Made by a program: the position numbers and the translations under genes. From JAXMAR01 sp046350295 (lineage in GTDB: Bacteria > Planctomycetota > Planctomycetia > Gemmatales > Gemmataceae): a stretch of DNA of 64,000 nt. The notes below the pieces were generated by a model, which worked only from the letters and a program-made list of their open reading frames with translations, was not told the origin of the DNA and did not search any database. The stretch spans positions 12,383 through 76,382 of the forward strand of contig JAXMAR010000039.1 in the NCBI GenBank assembly GCA_046350295.1, in the 5' to 3' direction. This document shows positions 36,325 through 44,762 of the stretch, piece after piece. Numbering within the stretch: the stretch's first letter is position 1; every line of letters starts with the position of its first letter.

Positions 36325-37221
36325 TCAGGGATTCGTGTGGCAAGCGGCAGGAGGCGCCGCGCTGTCGGCGCCGCTGGAAACGCCGCTCGCGGCCGATGTC
36401 GGATCGACGTTGGCCCAGACGTAGTAGCCGCCGCCCAGAAGCAGGGCGCCGACAAGAAGCAGGGCAAGCGCCTTCATCAACAGGGGTGTTGTCCGGGGGA
36501 CGGGCGCCAGCAGAGCGGCCACCAGAGGAGACAGCATCGCCTTCGCCCCACCGGCCAGGGCGAGACTCTGCGCGGTGGCGTGCGTGACCAGATGCGCCGA
36601 AACCTCGGCCGTCTCCAGGAACAAAAGCGCGAGGGCCGCCAGAGCGATGCCGCGCCGGTCGAGGCGGCGGCGTAACTTCTCGCGGGCGCGGGCGAGTCGC
36701 GAATAGACGGTCCCCACAGGCAGGCCTAGCTCCCGCGCCGCTTCTTCCTGCGTTTTGCCCTCGACGCAGCAGAGCAGGAAGACCCCCCGGTATCGTTCGG
36801 GCAGCGTCCGGATCTCCTCGTCCAGCGCCGCGCGCAAATCCGCGGCCTCCGCTTCATCGCGCGGCGGGCCGGCGAGACTGTCCAGGGGAATGGCCTCGCC
36901 AATCGAGTGCTTTTCGACCGACGCGCGGGCCCGCAGCGCGAGCCGGAACGCCACCTTGTAAAGCCAGCTCGCCAGCGACGCGCCGCGCTGGATCGACTTG
37001 GCCTTCAACGACAGGGTGAGGAAAGTCGCCTGGAACACGTCTTCGGCGGCCTGCGCATCGCGCACGATCCGCTGGCACAGACCGAGAACCATGGCCCCGT
37101 GCCGCCAGACCAGGAGCTCAAAGGCAGATTCTTCCCGGCCGCGCACGAAACGCTCCAGGAGCTGGGCATCCGTGACGATACCCGCCGAGGCGGTCTGCCC
37201 ACCCCGCCTGAGATCATGCAT
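36325..37221 (-). CDS. ECF RNA polymerase sigma factor with C-terminal membrane segments
   Basis: A 298-residue sigma-70-family protein. Region 2 is seen in Leu-Leu-Glu-Arg-Phe-Val-Arg, Asp-Val-Phe-Gln-Ala-Thr-Phe-Leu and Ala-Ser-Trp-Leu-Tyr-Lys-Val-Ala. Region 4 is seen in Leu-Pro-Glu-Arg-Tyr-Arg, Gly-Lys-Thr-Gln-Glu-Glu-Ala-Ala-Arg-Glu-Leu-Gly, Gly-Thr-Val-Tyr-Ser-Arg-Leu-Ala-Arg. After region 4 there is an unusual extension of ~110 residues with two or three hydrophobic segments (Leu-Leu-Met-Lys-Ala-Leu-Ala-Leu-Leu-Leu-Val-Gly). Such fused tails are typical of planctomycete ECF families and may tether the sigma factor to the membrane or replace a separate anti-sigma. No anti-sigma gene is adjacent. 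ATG 37221 chosen over TTG 37224. Confidence 0.92.
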   Translation of the reverse strand: MHDLRRGGQTASAGIVTDAQLLERFVRGREESAFELLVWRHGAMVLGLCQRIVRDAQAAEDVFQATFLTLSLKAKSIQRGASLASWLYKVAFRLALRARASVEKHSIGEAIPLDSLAGPPRDEAEAADLRAALDEEIRTLPERYRGVFLLCCVEGKTQEEAARELGLPVGTVYSRLARAREKLRRRLDRRGIALAALALLFLETAEVSAHLVTHATAQSLALAGGAKAMLSPLVAALLAPVPRTTPLLMKALALLLVGALLLGGGYYVWANVDPTSAASGVSSGADSAAPPAACHTNP

Positions 37222-37390
37222 CAATGAATAGAGCTGGCGAATAATGTGCTCCCTGCATCAGGGCCCATGGTCTGTAGATTAGATGCCGCCTCACGCGGTT
37301 TCCTTCCATTTTTTCTTTTTTTTCGAGCGGGCGCCACGTAATTTGGATGTCCGGAAGTCCACCACGCCCGCTCGCCTCGCGGGAAGCTCC

Positions 37391-38131
37391 ATGAGAACGT
37401 CTTTATTGGCCGTGGTCCTGCTGCCGTCCGTCGCCCTGGCCGGCCCGACCAAGGAGCGGGACTGGGAGGCGGTGGAGGCCACGGGCGCCCTCTCCGATTA
37501 CTGGTACAAGAGATATTACCGCGCCTATTACTGGGCCGAAGACTTCACCTTCCTCTTCAAGGACGACGCCGGCAAAACCTGGCGCGTCATCTCGCGCGAG
37601 CCGACTCCCGCCTACGAGTGGCGCATGGGGCCGACCTATCTCGAGCGCAAGACCTGGAAAGACGGCACGCGCGTCAAGTTGGTCGGCGTCAAGGCGATCG
37701 ACCGCATCCCGGTCGAGTTCCCCGAGCACAAGCTGGACGAGAAGAATATCGTCACCGCGCTTCTGCTTTGGGTGGAGAAGGCGCCCGGGGAATGGCGGCA
37801 AGTCTACGTCAACAACTGGTTCCACATCTGGGGCCCACGCGCCGATCGCAAGATCTACGCCTACTACGCCGACAAGGGGCCGCCCTACCACCTCTTCGGC
37901 TTCGCCCGCGCTCAGGCCGCCCCCTTCGACGCCAGAGGACGCGACGTGATCGCCAGGAACAAGGACAACCCGTCGTTGATGTTCCAGGGCCGCGTGAAAA
38001 CGGCGAAGGGAACCGACTTTGGTTACGAAATCGAGCTGATCGACCTGATCGGCCGAAACGTCAAGAGCGGCGGGTCGACGCTCCTCTTCGGCGACGCAAA
38101 GACGATTCCACGCCTGGAAGGGAAACGCTAG
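37391..38131 (+). CDS. Exported hypothetical protein
   Basis: A 246-residue protein with a signal peptide ending near Ala-Leu-Ala-Gly (residues 14-18). The mature part is rich in aromatic residues (Trp-Tyr-Lys-Arg-Tyr-Tyr-Arg-Ala-Tyr-Tyr-Trp; Trp-Phe-His-Ile-Trp-Gly-Pro) and in beta-type segments, with Thr-Trp-Arg-Val-Ile-Ser-Arg-Glu and Leu-Leu-Leu-Trp-Val-Glu-Lys. It reads like an extracytoplasmic beta-rich domain. No named family recognised. It is followed 39 bp later by the FG-GAP protein on the same strand. Confidence 0.6.
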   Translation: MRTSLLAVVLLPSVALAGPTKERDWEAVEATGALSDYWYKRYYRAYYWAEDFTFLFKDDAGKTWRVISREPTPAYEWRMGPTYLERKTWKDGTRVKLVGVKAIDRIPVEFPEHKLDEKNIVTALLLWVEKAPGEWRQVYVNNWFHIWGPRADRKIYAYYADKGPPYHLFGFARAQAAPFDARGRDVIARNKDNPSLMFQGRVKTAKGTDFGYEIELIDLIGRNVKSGGSTLLFGDAKTIPRLEGKR

Positions 38132-38170
38132 CCGACGGCGCCCAATACGGCTGATCGCCGGAGATCGCAC

Positions 38171-39694
38171 ATGCGACCTATTCTGCTCGCCCTTGCCATC
38201 TGCGCATCCGCCCAAGCCCAGGACAAGCGCTTCACCGACGTCACTGGCGCCTCCGGCCTCAAGATCGCCAAGAACACCGGCGTCGGCGGCACGAATCCGC
38301 ACGCGGTCGCCGTCGCCGATTTCGACGGCGACGGGCTACCCGACATCATCTTGCTCACCTTCGGCAAACCCCACGTTTACTACTTCCACAACGAAGGCAA
38401 TCTCAAGTTCAAAGACGTCACCGCCGGCAGCGGGCTGGAAAGCTTCGAGGGGGAGGGGACCGGCATCGCGGTCGCCGACTTCGATCACGACGGCCGGCTC
38501 GACGTCTACGTGACCAGCGTCCGCGGTGGCGCTAGCCGGCTCTACCGCGGCCTGGCCGGCGGCAAGTTCGAGGACGTGAGCGCCAAGGCCGGCGTCCTCC
38601 TCAAAGGCCCGGCCCGCTCCTGCGCCTGGTCCGACGTCGACGGCGACGGGTGGGCTGACCTTTTCGTCACCTCGCCCAAAGGCGGCAACCACCTCTTCCG
38701 CAACAACAAGGACGGCACGTTCACCGACATCGCCAAGGCGGCCGGCGTCGAGCTGGCGGACCGCCATTGCCTGGGCTGCTGCTTCGGCGACGTGGACGGC
38801 GACGGCAAGGACGACCTCTTCGTCACCTGCTACGAATCGCAGCAAAGCGTCCTCTTCCGCAACCGCGGCGCCGGCAAGTTCGAGGACATTACCAAAGCGA
38901 TCGGCCTGACGCGCAAGGCCTCGTCCGTCGGCTGCGTGTTCAGCGACGTCTTCAACCGCGGCAAGCTCGACCTCTACGTCACCACCGATTCCTGGCTCTC
39001 CGGCGCCAACTACACCGAAAGCCAACTCCTCAAGATGGGGCACACCGTCGAGCCGAACCTCCTCTATCGTTTCGACGCGGGCCGCTACGCGCCGGTCGAT
39101 GGCCCCTTCGCGCGGCTCAAGACGCTGGCGCATGATGTGATCGCGGAGGACCTCGACCACGACGGCCTCGTTGACCTTTACGTCGCCGTCGACGCCGAGA
39201 GCGGCGCCATGTGGGCGACGAGCAAAGGGGGCAACCCGCTCTGGACGCGCGTGGGGGGCAAATGGCAGGAAGCGAGCAAAGCGTGGGGCGCCTCGATCGA
39301 AACCAACTGCGTCTGCTGCCCCGCCGCCGATTTCGACAACGACGGCGACCTCGACCTCCTGCTCGTCAGCTTTTACTCGCAGCCGGTGCTGCTGCGCAAC
39401 AACACCAACGACAAGAACTGGCTGCGCGTGAAGGCGGTCGGGACCAGGAGCAATCCGGACGGCATCGGCGCGAAGGTGATCGTGACCGCGGAAAGGAAGA
39501 AGAGCTGGCTGGCGACGCGGCAGATTCAATCCGGCGCCGGCTATTGCCGCTGCTCGCCGCTGGAAGCCCACTTTGGCCTGGGTAAGGAGCCGGCAGCGAG
39601 TTACCGGGTCGAGGTGCAATTCGCGGCGGGCCGGCGCGTGGTGCGCACCGGGGTGAAGGCGGGCCGACGGCTGGAGATGCGGGAGGAGCCGTGA
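38171..39694 (+). CDS. FG-GAP/VCBS repeat protein with ASPIC/UnbV domain (CRTAC1-like), exported
   Basis: A 507-residue exported protein. After a short signal peptide come several Asp-rich FG-GAP/VCBS blades: Ala-Asp-Phe-Asp-Gly-Asp-Gly-Leu-Pro-Asp-Ile, Ala-Asp-Phe-Asp-His-Asp-Gly-Arg-Leu-Asp-Val, Ser-Asp-Val-Asp-Gly-Asp-Gly-Trp-Ala-Asp, Gly-Asp-Val-Asp-Gly-Asp-Gly-Lys-Asp-Asp, and a later Asp-Asn-Asp-Gly-Asp-Leu-Asp. These calcium-binding loops build a beta-propeller. The last ~100 residues (Asn-Trp-Leu-Arg-Val-Lys, Gly-Ile-Gly-Ala-Lys-Val, Gln-Ile-Gln-Ser-Gly, Phe-Gly-Leu-Gly) are the ASPIC/UnbV domain. Its function in bacteria is unclear. Frame is intact. Confidence 0.93.
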   Translation: MRPILLALAICASAQAQDKRFTDVTGASGLKIAKNTGVGGTNPHAVAVADFDGDGLPDIILLTFGKPHVYYFHNEGNLKFKDVTAGSGLESFEGEGTGIAVADFDHDGRLDVYVTSVRGGASRLYRGLAGGKFEDVSAKAGVLLKGPARSCAWSDVDGDGWADLFVTSPKGGNHLFRNNKDGTFTDIAKAAGVELADRHCLGCCFGDVDGDGKDDLFVTCYESQQSVLFRNRGAGKFEDITKAIGLTRKASSVGCVFSDVFNRGKLDLYVTTDSWLSGANYTESQLLKMGHTVEPNLLYRFDAGRYAPVDGPFARLKTLAHDVIAEDLDHDGLVDLYVAVDAESGAMWATSKGGNPLWTRVGGKWQEASKAWGASIETNCVCCPAADFDNDGDLDLLLVSFYSQPVLLRNNTNDKNWLRVKAVGTRSNPDGIGAKVIVTAERKKSWLATRQIQSGAGYCRCSPLEAHFGLGKEPAASYRVEVQFAAGRRVVRTGVKAGRRLEMREEP

Positions 39695-39951
39695 CCTCGT
39701 CTAGACCTTGCCGCCGGTCATGGCGAGGTCAACCGGAACGGTGAACCCGCCAAGCAATACGCTGGTCGTGGGGGATAGGTCGATGGAGGGAGAGTCCGCG
39801 ATCGTGTTCCCATTCTATGTCAGTGTGCAGGGAGCACGGGAGGGCAGGCGCCCGCGCCCTCCCGGTGGAATGCAGCCGAATCACGCAGGGCGATTTAGCG
39901 TTCAACTGGTCATCGCGGCGTGAACAAGGGGCTCATGCCGCTCGCCCGTTG

Positions 39952-42900
39952 TTACCGCTTCGGAAACGGCGGCGGCGGGGGCAACGTCCGCTCGTGCTCG
40001 CGCAGGTCGCGCAGGATTTCCTCGATGGCCCGGTTGAGCTGCTGGTCGTTGCCGGCGTATTCCTGGGCCGGTTCGTTGTCGACGACGATGTCCGGGTCGA
40101 CGCCGTGGCCTTCGATGATCCATTCCTTGCCATCGACCGAGTAGCTGGCGAACTCGGGCTTGTTGAGCGTGCCGCCGTCGAGGAAGGGGAGGCTGCCGCG
40201 GATGCCGACGACGCCGCCCCAACTGCGCTTGCCGATGAGCTTGCCGAGCTTGTAGTGGCGGAAGCGGTAGGGGAAGAGGTCGCCATCGGACGCGGAGAAC
40301 TCGTTCATGAGGCAGACCTTGGGCCCCAAGAGCATCTCCTCCGGGTTGGGACGCGGCATGGTGTCACGCGACATGTGGACCATGGCGATCTCGCGCCGCA
40401 GCCGTTCGATGATCATCGGCGACACGTTGCCGCCGCCGTTGCCGCGCACGTCGATGATGAGCGCCTTCTTCCTGAGCTGCGGGTAGAAGCGCTTGGCGAA
40501 CTCGTTGAGGCCGGTCTGCTGCATGTCGGGGATGTGCAGGTAGCCGACCTTCCCCTTCGTCGCCGCGTCGACCTTGCGGATGTTCCCCTCCACCCAGTTC
40601 CAGTAATAGAGCGGCTGCTCATCCGCGATGGGCCGAATCGTCACGTCGCGCGCGCCCTTGAGGTCGGGCGTCTTGTTGATCTTGAGGGTGACCGGCTTGC
40701 CGACCGTGCCCATGAGCGGCTCGTAGATGTTCACGATCTCGTTGGTCGGCTTGCCGTTCAAGGCGACGATGTACTCGCCCGCCGAGACGTTGACGCCCAG
40801 TTCGTCGAGCGGGCAGCGCAGGTTTTTGTCCCAACTCGAGCCCTTGAGGATCCTGGCGATCTTGTAGAAGCCGGTCTTGTCCTGCTCCAGTTCGGCGCCG
40901 AGCAGGCCGGTCTGGATGCGATTGAGCTTGGGCAGGTCGCCGCCGCCGACGTAGGCGTGGCCGACGTTCAGCTCGCTGATCATCTCGCCGATGACGTAGG
41001 TGAGGTCGGCGCGATGGTTAACGTGACTCAAGAGCGGCTCGTAGCGGTTGCGGATGCCCTTCCAGTCCGTGCCGTGCATGCCGGGGTCGTAAAAGAAGTC
41101 GCGCATCTGCCGCCAGGCTTCGTGGAAGATCTGCCGCCACTCGGCCTTCTTGTCGAGCTGCACCGTCAAACCGGAGAGGTTGAGCGCGTCGCTCGCGGTG
41201 ATCGTTCCCTTGGGCAGATCGATGATGTAGTAGCTGCCGTCCTTGTTGACGAGCATCTTCTTTTCGTCGGCGGAGATCTCGTAGCCGTTGATCTTGCCGA
41301 GGCTCGTCTCCTTGTTGGCGGCGACATCGAAGAGGTAGAAGGACGAGCCTTCGCCGCGCTTCGACCGGAAGTAGTAGACCGCGGAGCCGACGCTTTCCAG
41401 GCCGGTGTAGGCGCCGACGGGGATCGGCAACTGGAGCAGACGCGTCTGGATGCCATCGAGATCGATCTTCACGTCGAGCGGCTTCTTGGCCTCCTTGTCC
41501 TTCTTGTCCTTCTTGTCGTCCTTCTTCTCGTCCATGCCGTCCTTCTTCGGCTCCTCCTTGATGGCCACCTCATCGCTCTTCGGCGTGAACGGGTTGGGCG
41601 TCTCCTTGGCGAGGGTCACCATGTAGATGCGGCCCATGTCGCCGTAGGCGTGGTTCCATTCGGTGCTGCTGTAAATGGGATTGAAGTCGCGCTCGGAGAC
41701 GAAGAAGAGGTACTTGCCGTCGCCGGAGAACGCCGGATGGTTGGATTCGTACCAGCCGTCGGTCACCGGAAACGACTTGGCCTTCTCGACGGAGAAGAGG
41801 TAGACCTTTTCGAGCGTTTCCTCCTCGGGCCGGGCGTAGGCGATCCACTTGCTGTCCGGCGACCAGACGTAGTCCTTGATCTCCCATGCCTTGGCCTGAT
41901 CGACCTGGGTGATGGCCCCGCTCGCCGCGTCGACGTAGCGCAGGCGCATCTTCTTGTCAGCCCACAGGATCTTCTTGCTGTCGGGGGACCAGGCGAGGGC
42001 GTACTTGTAGGGGGGGCCGGCCTTGGTGAGCTGCTTGGCGGCGGAAGACCCATCTTGCGGGGCGAGCCAGATCTCGTCTTCGCCGGAGGCGTCGGAGATG
42101 TAGGCGATCCATTTGCCGTCGGGAGACCATTTGGGATTGCGGTCGTGGACGCCGGCGGAGTGGGTCAGGTTGCGCGTCATCCCCTCCTTGGCGGGGACGG
42201 TGAAGATGTCGCCGCGGGCCGAGAATAGGGCGCGCTTGCCGTCCGGCGAGATTTCGTAAGCGTTGATGTTCTTGCTCACGTCCTTGAGCTGAGTGCGGCT
42301 GCCGAGCGAATCTTCGAGGATACGGATGGCGACCTTGGCCGCCTTGCCGTCGGCGATGTCGAAGCGGTAGATGTAGCCGCCGTTCTCGAAGACGATGGCC
42401 TTGTCGCCGAGGCTGGGGAACTTGATGTCCCAGTCCTTGAAATGGGTGAACTGCTTGGTCGCCTTGGTATTGAGGTCGTAGCTGAAGAGGTTGAAGCGTT
42501 TGTTCTCGTCCCGGTCGGAGATGAAGTAGATGGTGGAGCCGTGCCACATTGGGAACACGTCCTGGTCCGGCGTGTTGGTGATGTTCTCGGTGGTCTTCTT
42601 GTCGAAGTCGTGGATCCAGATGTCGTCCGCCATGCCGCCGCGGTAACGCTTCCAGGTGCGGAACTCGCGGAAGACGCGGTTGTACGCCATCTTCTTGCCG
42701 TCCGGCGCGAAGGAGCAGAAGCCGCCGCGCGGCACCGGGATCTGCTTCGGCAGATGGCCCTTCACATCGACCGTGTAGAGCTGGCCGATGAAGTCGTTCG
42801 GCTCGCGCATGCGGCTACGGAAGATGACCTCTTCGTTGTTCTTCCAGCCCATGACGATGTTGTTGGGTCCCATGCGATCGCTGATCTCGTCGCGGCCCAG

Positions 42901-43224
42901 CGTGGCGGTGAAGGTGAGCCGCTTCGGCGCGCCCCCCTCGGCCGGCATCAGGTAGACCTCGGTATTGCCGTCGTACTGGCCGGTGAAGGCGAGCCATTTG
43001 CCGTCGGGGGAGAAGTGGGCGAACATCTCGTAGCCTTCATGGCTGGTGAGCCGGCGGGCGACGCCGCCTTTGGCGGGGACCGTGTAGAGGTTGCCGGTGG
43101 CGTAGCTGAAGACGACGGAATGTCGCCGTGGATGGTGGGCGCAAGAGGCGGGCTTCTTCGTCCTGGGCTTTGAGCGGGGGACGAGAACGAGAGCGGCATT
43201 AGGGGCCATAGCGATCTTCGGCAT
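39952..43224 (-). CDS. Tricorn-like protease (S41 family), probably exported
   Basis: A ~1090-residue protein with tricorn architecture: N-terminal beta-propeller repeats (Phe-Ser-Pro-Asp-Gly-Lys-Trp-Leu-Ala-Phe-Thr and many Ser-Pro-Asp-Gly variants), a Lys/Asp-rich linker, a second propeller, and a C-terminal PDZ plus S41-like tail-protease core. The core has His in Leu-Asn-Val-Gly-His-Ala-Tyr, Val-Arg-Gly-Asn-Gly-Gly-Gly, and the nucleophile region Met-Asn-Glu-Phe-Ser-Ala-Ser-Asp-Gly-Asp. Near 43105-43180 the frame appears scrambled: signal-peptide-like, Ala-Gln-Asp-Glu-Glu-Ala-Arg-Leu-Leu and Thr-Ile-His-Gly-Asp pieces sit in three frames. Family role: degradation of peptides, here probably in the periplasm-like space. 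Confidence 0.92.
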   Translation of the reverse strand: MPKIAMAPNAALVLVPRSKPRTKKPASCAHHPRRHSVVFSYATGNLYTVPAKGGVARRLTSHEGYEMFAHFSPDGKWLAFTGQYDGNTEVYLMPAEGGAPKRLTFTATLGRDEISDRMGPNNIVMGWKNNEEVIFRSRMREPNDFIGQLYTVDVKGHLPKQIPVPRGGFCSFAPDGKKMAYNRVFREFRTWKRYRGGMADDIWIHDFDKKTTENITNTPDQDVFPMWHGSTIYFISDRDENKRFNLFSYDLNTKATKQFTHFKDWDIKFPSLGDKAIVFENGGYIYRFDIADGKAAKVAIRILEDSLGSRTQLKDVSKNINAYEISPDGKRALFSARGDIFTVPAKEGMTRNLTHSAGVHDRNPKWSPDGKWIAYISDASGEDEIWLAPQDGSSAAKQLTKAGPPYKYALAWSPDSKKILWADKKMRLRYVDAASGAITQVDQAKAWEIKDYVWSPDSKWIAYARPEEETLEKVYLFSVEKAKSFPVTDGWYESNHPAFSGDGKYLFFVSERDFNPIYSSTEWNHAYGDMGRIYMVTLAKETPNPFTPKSDEVAIKEEPKKDGMDEKKDDKKDKKDKEAKKPLDVKIDLDGIQTRLLQLPIPVGAYTGLESVGSAVYYFRSKRGEGSSFYLFDVAANKETSLGKINGYEISADEKKMLVNKDGSYYIIDLPKGTITASDALNLSGLTVQLDKKAEWRQIFHEAWRQMRDFFYDPGMHGTDWKGIRNRYEPLLSHVNHRADLTYVIGEMISELNVGHAYVGGGDLPKLNRIQTGLLGAELEQDKTGFYKIARILKGSSWDKNLRCPLDELGVNVSAGEYIVALNGKPTNEIVNIYEPLMGTVGKPVTLKINKTPDLKGARDVTIRPIADEQPLYYWNWVEGNIRKVDAATKGKVGYLHIPDMQQTGLNEFAKRFYPQLRKKALIIDVRGNGGGNVSPMIIERLRREIAMVHMSRDTMPRPNPEEMLLGPKVCLMNEFSASDGDLFPYRFRHYKLGKLIGKRSWGGVVGIRGSLPFLDGGTLNKPEFASYSVDGKEWIIEGHGVDPDIVVDNEPAQEYAGNDQQLNRAIEEILRDLREHERTLPPPPPFPKR

Positions 43225-43383
43225 GAGGACCTCGGGGGAACAGAGGCCACGAAAAGGAGCCGGGCGACGAGTTGCCCCTAATGCTCAATGCGATTTGTTG
43301 TATCGCTGGTCGCCTTTCGCAGCGCAGATGGTCACTACGCGGTTTTTCGCGGATTGGTTCCCACGTGGGAATGGCGACGGCGC

Positions 43384-43437
43384 GTGGGGCAGGCCGCCTG
43401 GCCTGCCAATCCCGGCAGGCGAGGCCGCCTGCCCCAC
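43384..43437. repeat. GTGGGGCAGGCC palindrome, copy 2
   Basis: GTGGGGCAGGCCGCCTGGCC and its complement (two mismatches) form a stem of about 24 bp. The outer sequence matches the copy at 35319. It lies between the tricorn-like and the FlgI-FlgG genes, at the 3' side of the latter. Confidence 0.85.
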
Positions 43438-43445
43438 ATTCCTTG

Positions 43446-44474
43446 TTAGCGGCCGTGCGCTTCGCCGCGTCGGCCGGCCTCCAGGAAGCCAGACCGGATC
43501 ATGCCGGCGCCGGCCAGGCCGGGCATGACGAGGGTGGGCGTGCCGGCCGCCGCGGCCGCCTCGTAGAGTCCGCGGCTCACGCGCTTGAGTCCGGCGGGGT
43601 TCGCGAAGCGCGTGATCTCGAGGCGCCCGATGTTGGTCACGGTAGTGTCGCCTGCTCGGAGCGCCTGCGCCGTGCCGTCCGTCCCGAAGACGATCGAGAC
43701 GCAATCGGTGGGCACGGTGATCCGGGGCGAGAGCCGCAGGCCGGCGATGGCGCGGGAGGCGAGGACGATTTCTCCGTCCGCGTTGAGCGCGAAGGCGCCG
43801 CTGCGGGCGTAGAGCACGCCGCCGTCGGGGTGGTCCAGCCGGAAGAAGCCGTCGCCTTCGATGGCGAGATCGAGGGGATTGCCGGTTGATCTGAGCCACC
43901 TGGACCTGGCGCGGTGCGGGAACTCCGGGCCTACGATCTCGCGTGCCACCGGCGCCGAGGGGACAGGCGCGGAGAGCACGTCGCGGACGACCGTGTCGCA
44001 GACGAAGCCGTCGCAAACGAACGGCGCCCGCGTGCCGGCAATCGGATTGTTGGCGCTCGGACGGCGGAGGTCCCCCTGGGCGATGGCGCGTTGTTTGCCG
44101 CTCGCGTCCTTGAGGGGAGTCGCGAGCAAGCGCCCGCCGCGGAGGCTGGTGGCGTCGTCGAGAATACTCACGGTGACAGGGAACGCCTCGCCCGGCGCGG
44201 ATCCAATGGGAAACTCCGCCTGCACTATAACCGCGGCAACGCTTCCCGCCTCGAGGCCATCCGGCGCCTGCCCCTTTGGCATGCGTTGCAGAAGATCAAC
44301 TACAAGCTGTTGCGTGAACGCCGTGTTGCTGCCGGTCCCATTGAGTCCGACCACGAGACCGAAGCCGACCCAAGTTGAGCTGGTCGACTTTTTAACTGGC
44401 GGCGGATTTGGGGCGGTGAAGGCGGTGGCGGCGAAAGAAAACAGAAACGCGAGGGAGAGAAGGACGCGTCGCAT
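43446..44474 (-). CDS. Fusion of truncated FlgI (P-ring) and FlgG (rod/hook-basal-body) segments
   Basis: A 342-residue protein with a signal peptide (residues 1-20). Residues 35-138 match flagellar P-ring protein FlgI: Val-Gly-Phe-Gly-Leu-Val-Val-Gly-Leu-Asn-Gly-Thr-Gly, Leu-Leu-Gln-Arg-Met, Ala-Ala-Val-Ile-Val, Asp-Asp-Ala-Thr-Ser-Leu-Arg-Gly-Gly, Ala-Ile-Ala-Gln-Gly. Residues 196-335 match the FlgG middle domain: Asp-Leu-Ala-Ile-Glu-Gly-Asp-Gly-Phe-Phe, Tyr-Ala-Arg-Ser-Gly-Ala-Phe, Ile-Thr-Val-Pro, Val-Phe-Gly-Thr-Asp-Gly, Gly-Leu-Tyr-Glu-Ala, Ala-Gly-Met-Ile. FlgG's N-terminal rod helix and the C-terminal coiled coil are missing, and FlgI is cut to ~100 of ~350 residues, so normal basal-body assembly is unlikely. 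No other flagellar gene is near. Best read as a repurposed secreted protein. Confidence 0.83.
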   Translation of the reverse strand: MRRVLLSLAFLFSFAATAFTAPNPPPVKKSTSSTWVGFGLVVGLNGTGSNTAFTQQLVVDLLQRMPKGQAPDGLEAGSVAAVIVQAEFPIGSAPGEAFPVTVSILDDATSLRGGRLLATPLKDASGKQRAIAQGDLRRPSANNPIAGTRAPFVCDGFVCDTVVRDVLSAPVPSAPVAREIVGPEFPHRARSRWLRSTGNPLDLAIEGDGFFRLDHPDGGVLYARSGAFALNADGEIVLASRAIAGLRLSPRITVPTDCVSIVFGTDGTAQALRAGDTTVTNIGRLEITRFANPAGLKRVSRGLYEAAAAAGTPTLVMPGLAGAGMIRSGFLEAGRRGEAHGR

Positions 44475-44762
44475 GCGAGTTCCATCTGTCGGGAGATACT
44501 GTCTGGACCTCATGAGAGTGGGGGGGATACAGAATGTTTCGGAGCAGGTCAACGTGAGACGAGTGTCCGGGGGGTCTTGCGAAGCGGCAATGAATTGCCG
44601 CCGCCAAGGACAGGCAAGCTGCGCAACGTTTCGCGGATTTTCGAGGAATGGTCAAGAGGGGGGAGAGACTTTTCCGATGGTAACGAGGAGGCCGATTATC
44701 GGGACGACGCGGCGCCAACGGCACAGGGAGTGTGCCTGGCATACCAGGAATGAGAGATTGCC

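Noticed and set aside
39817..42228. 803-aa plus-strand frame opposite the tricorn-like gene
   Set aside because: The minus strand shows propeller and S41 motifs; the plus product is Val/Asp/Leu/Gly-rich and non-globular.
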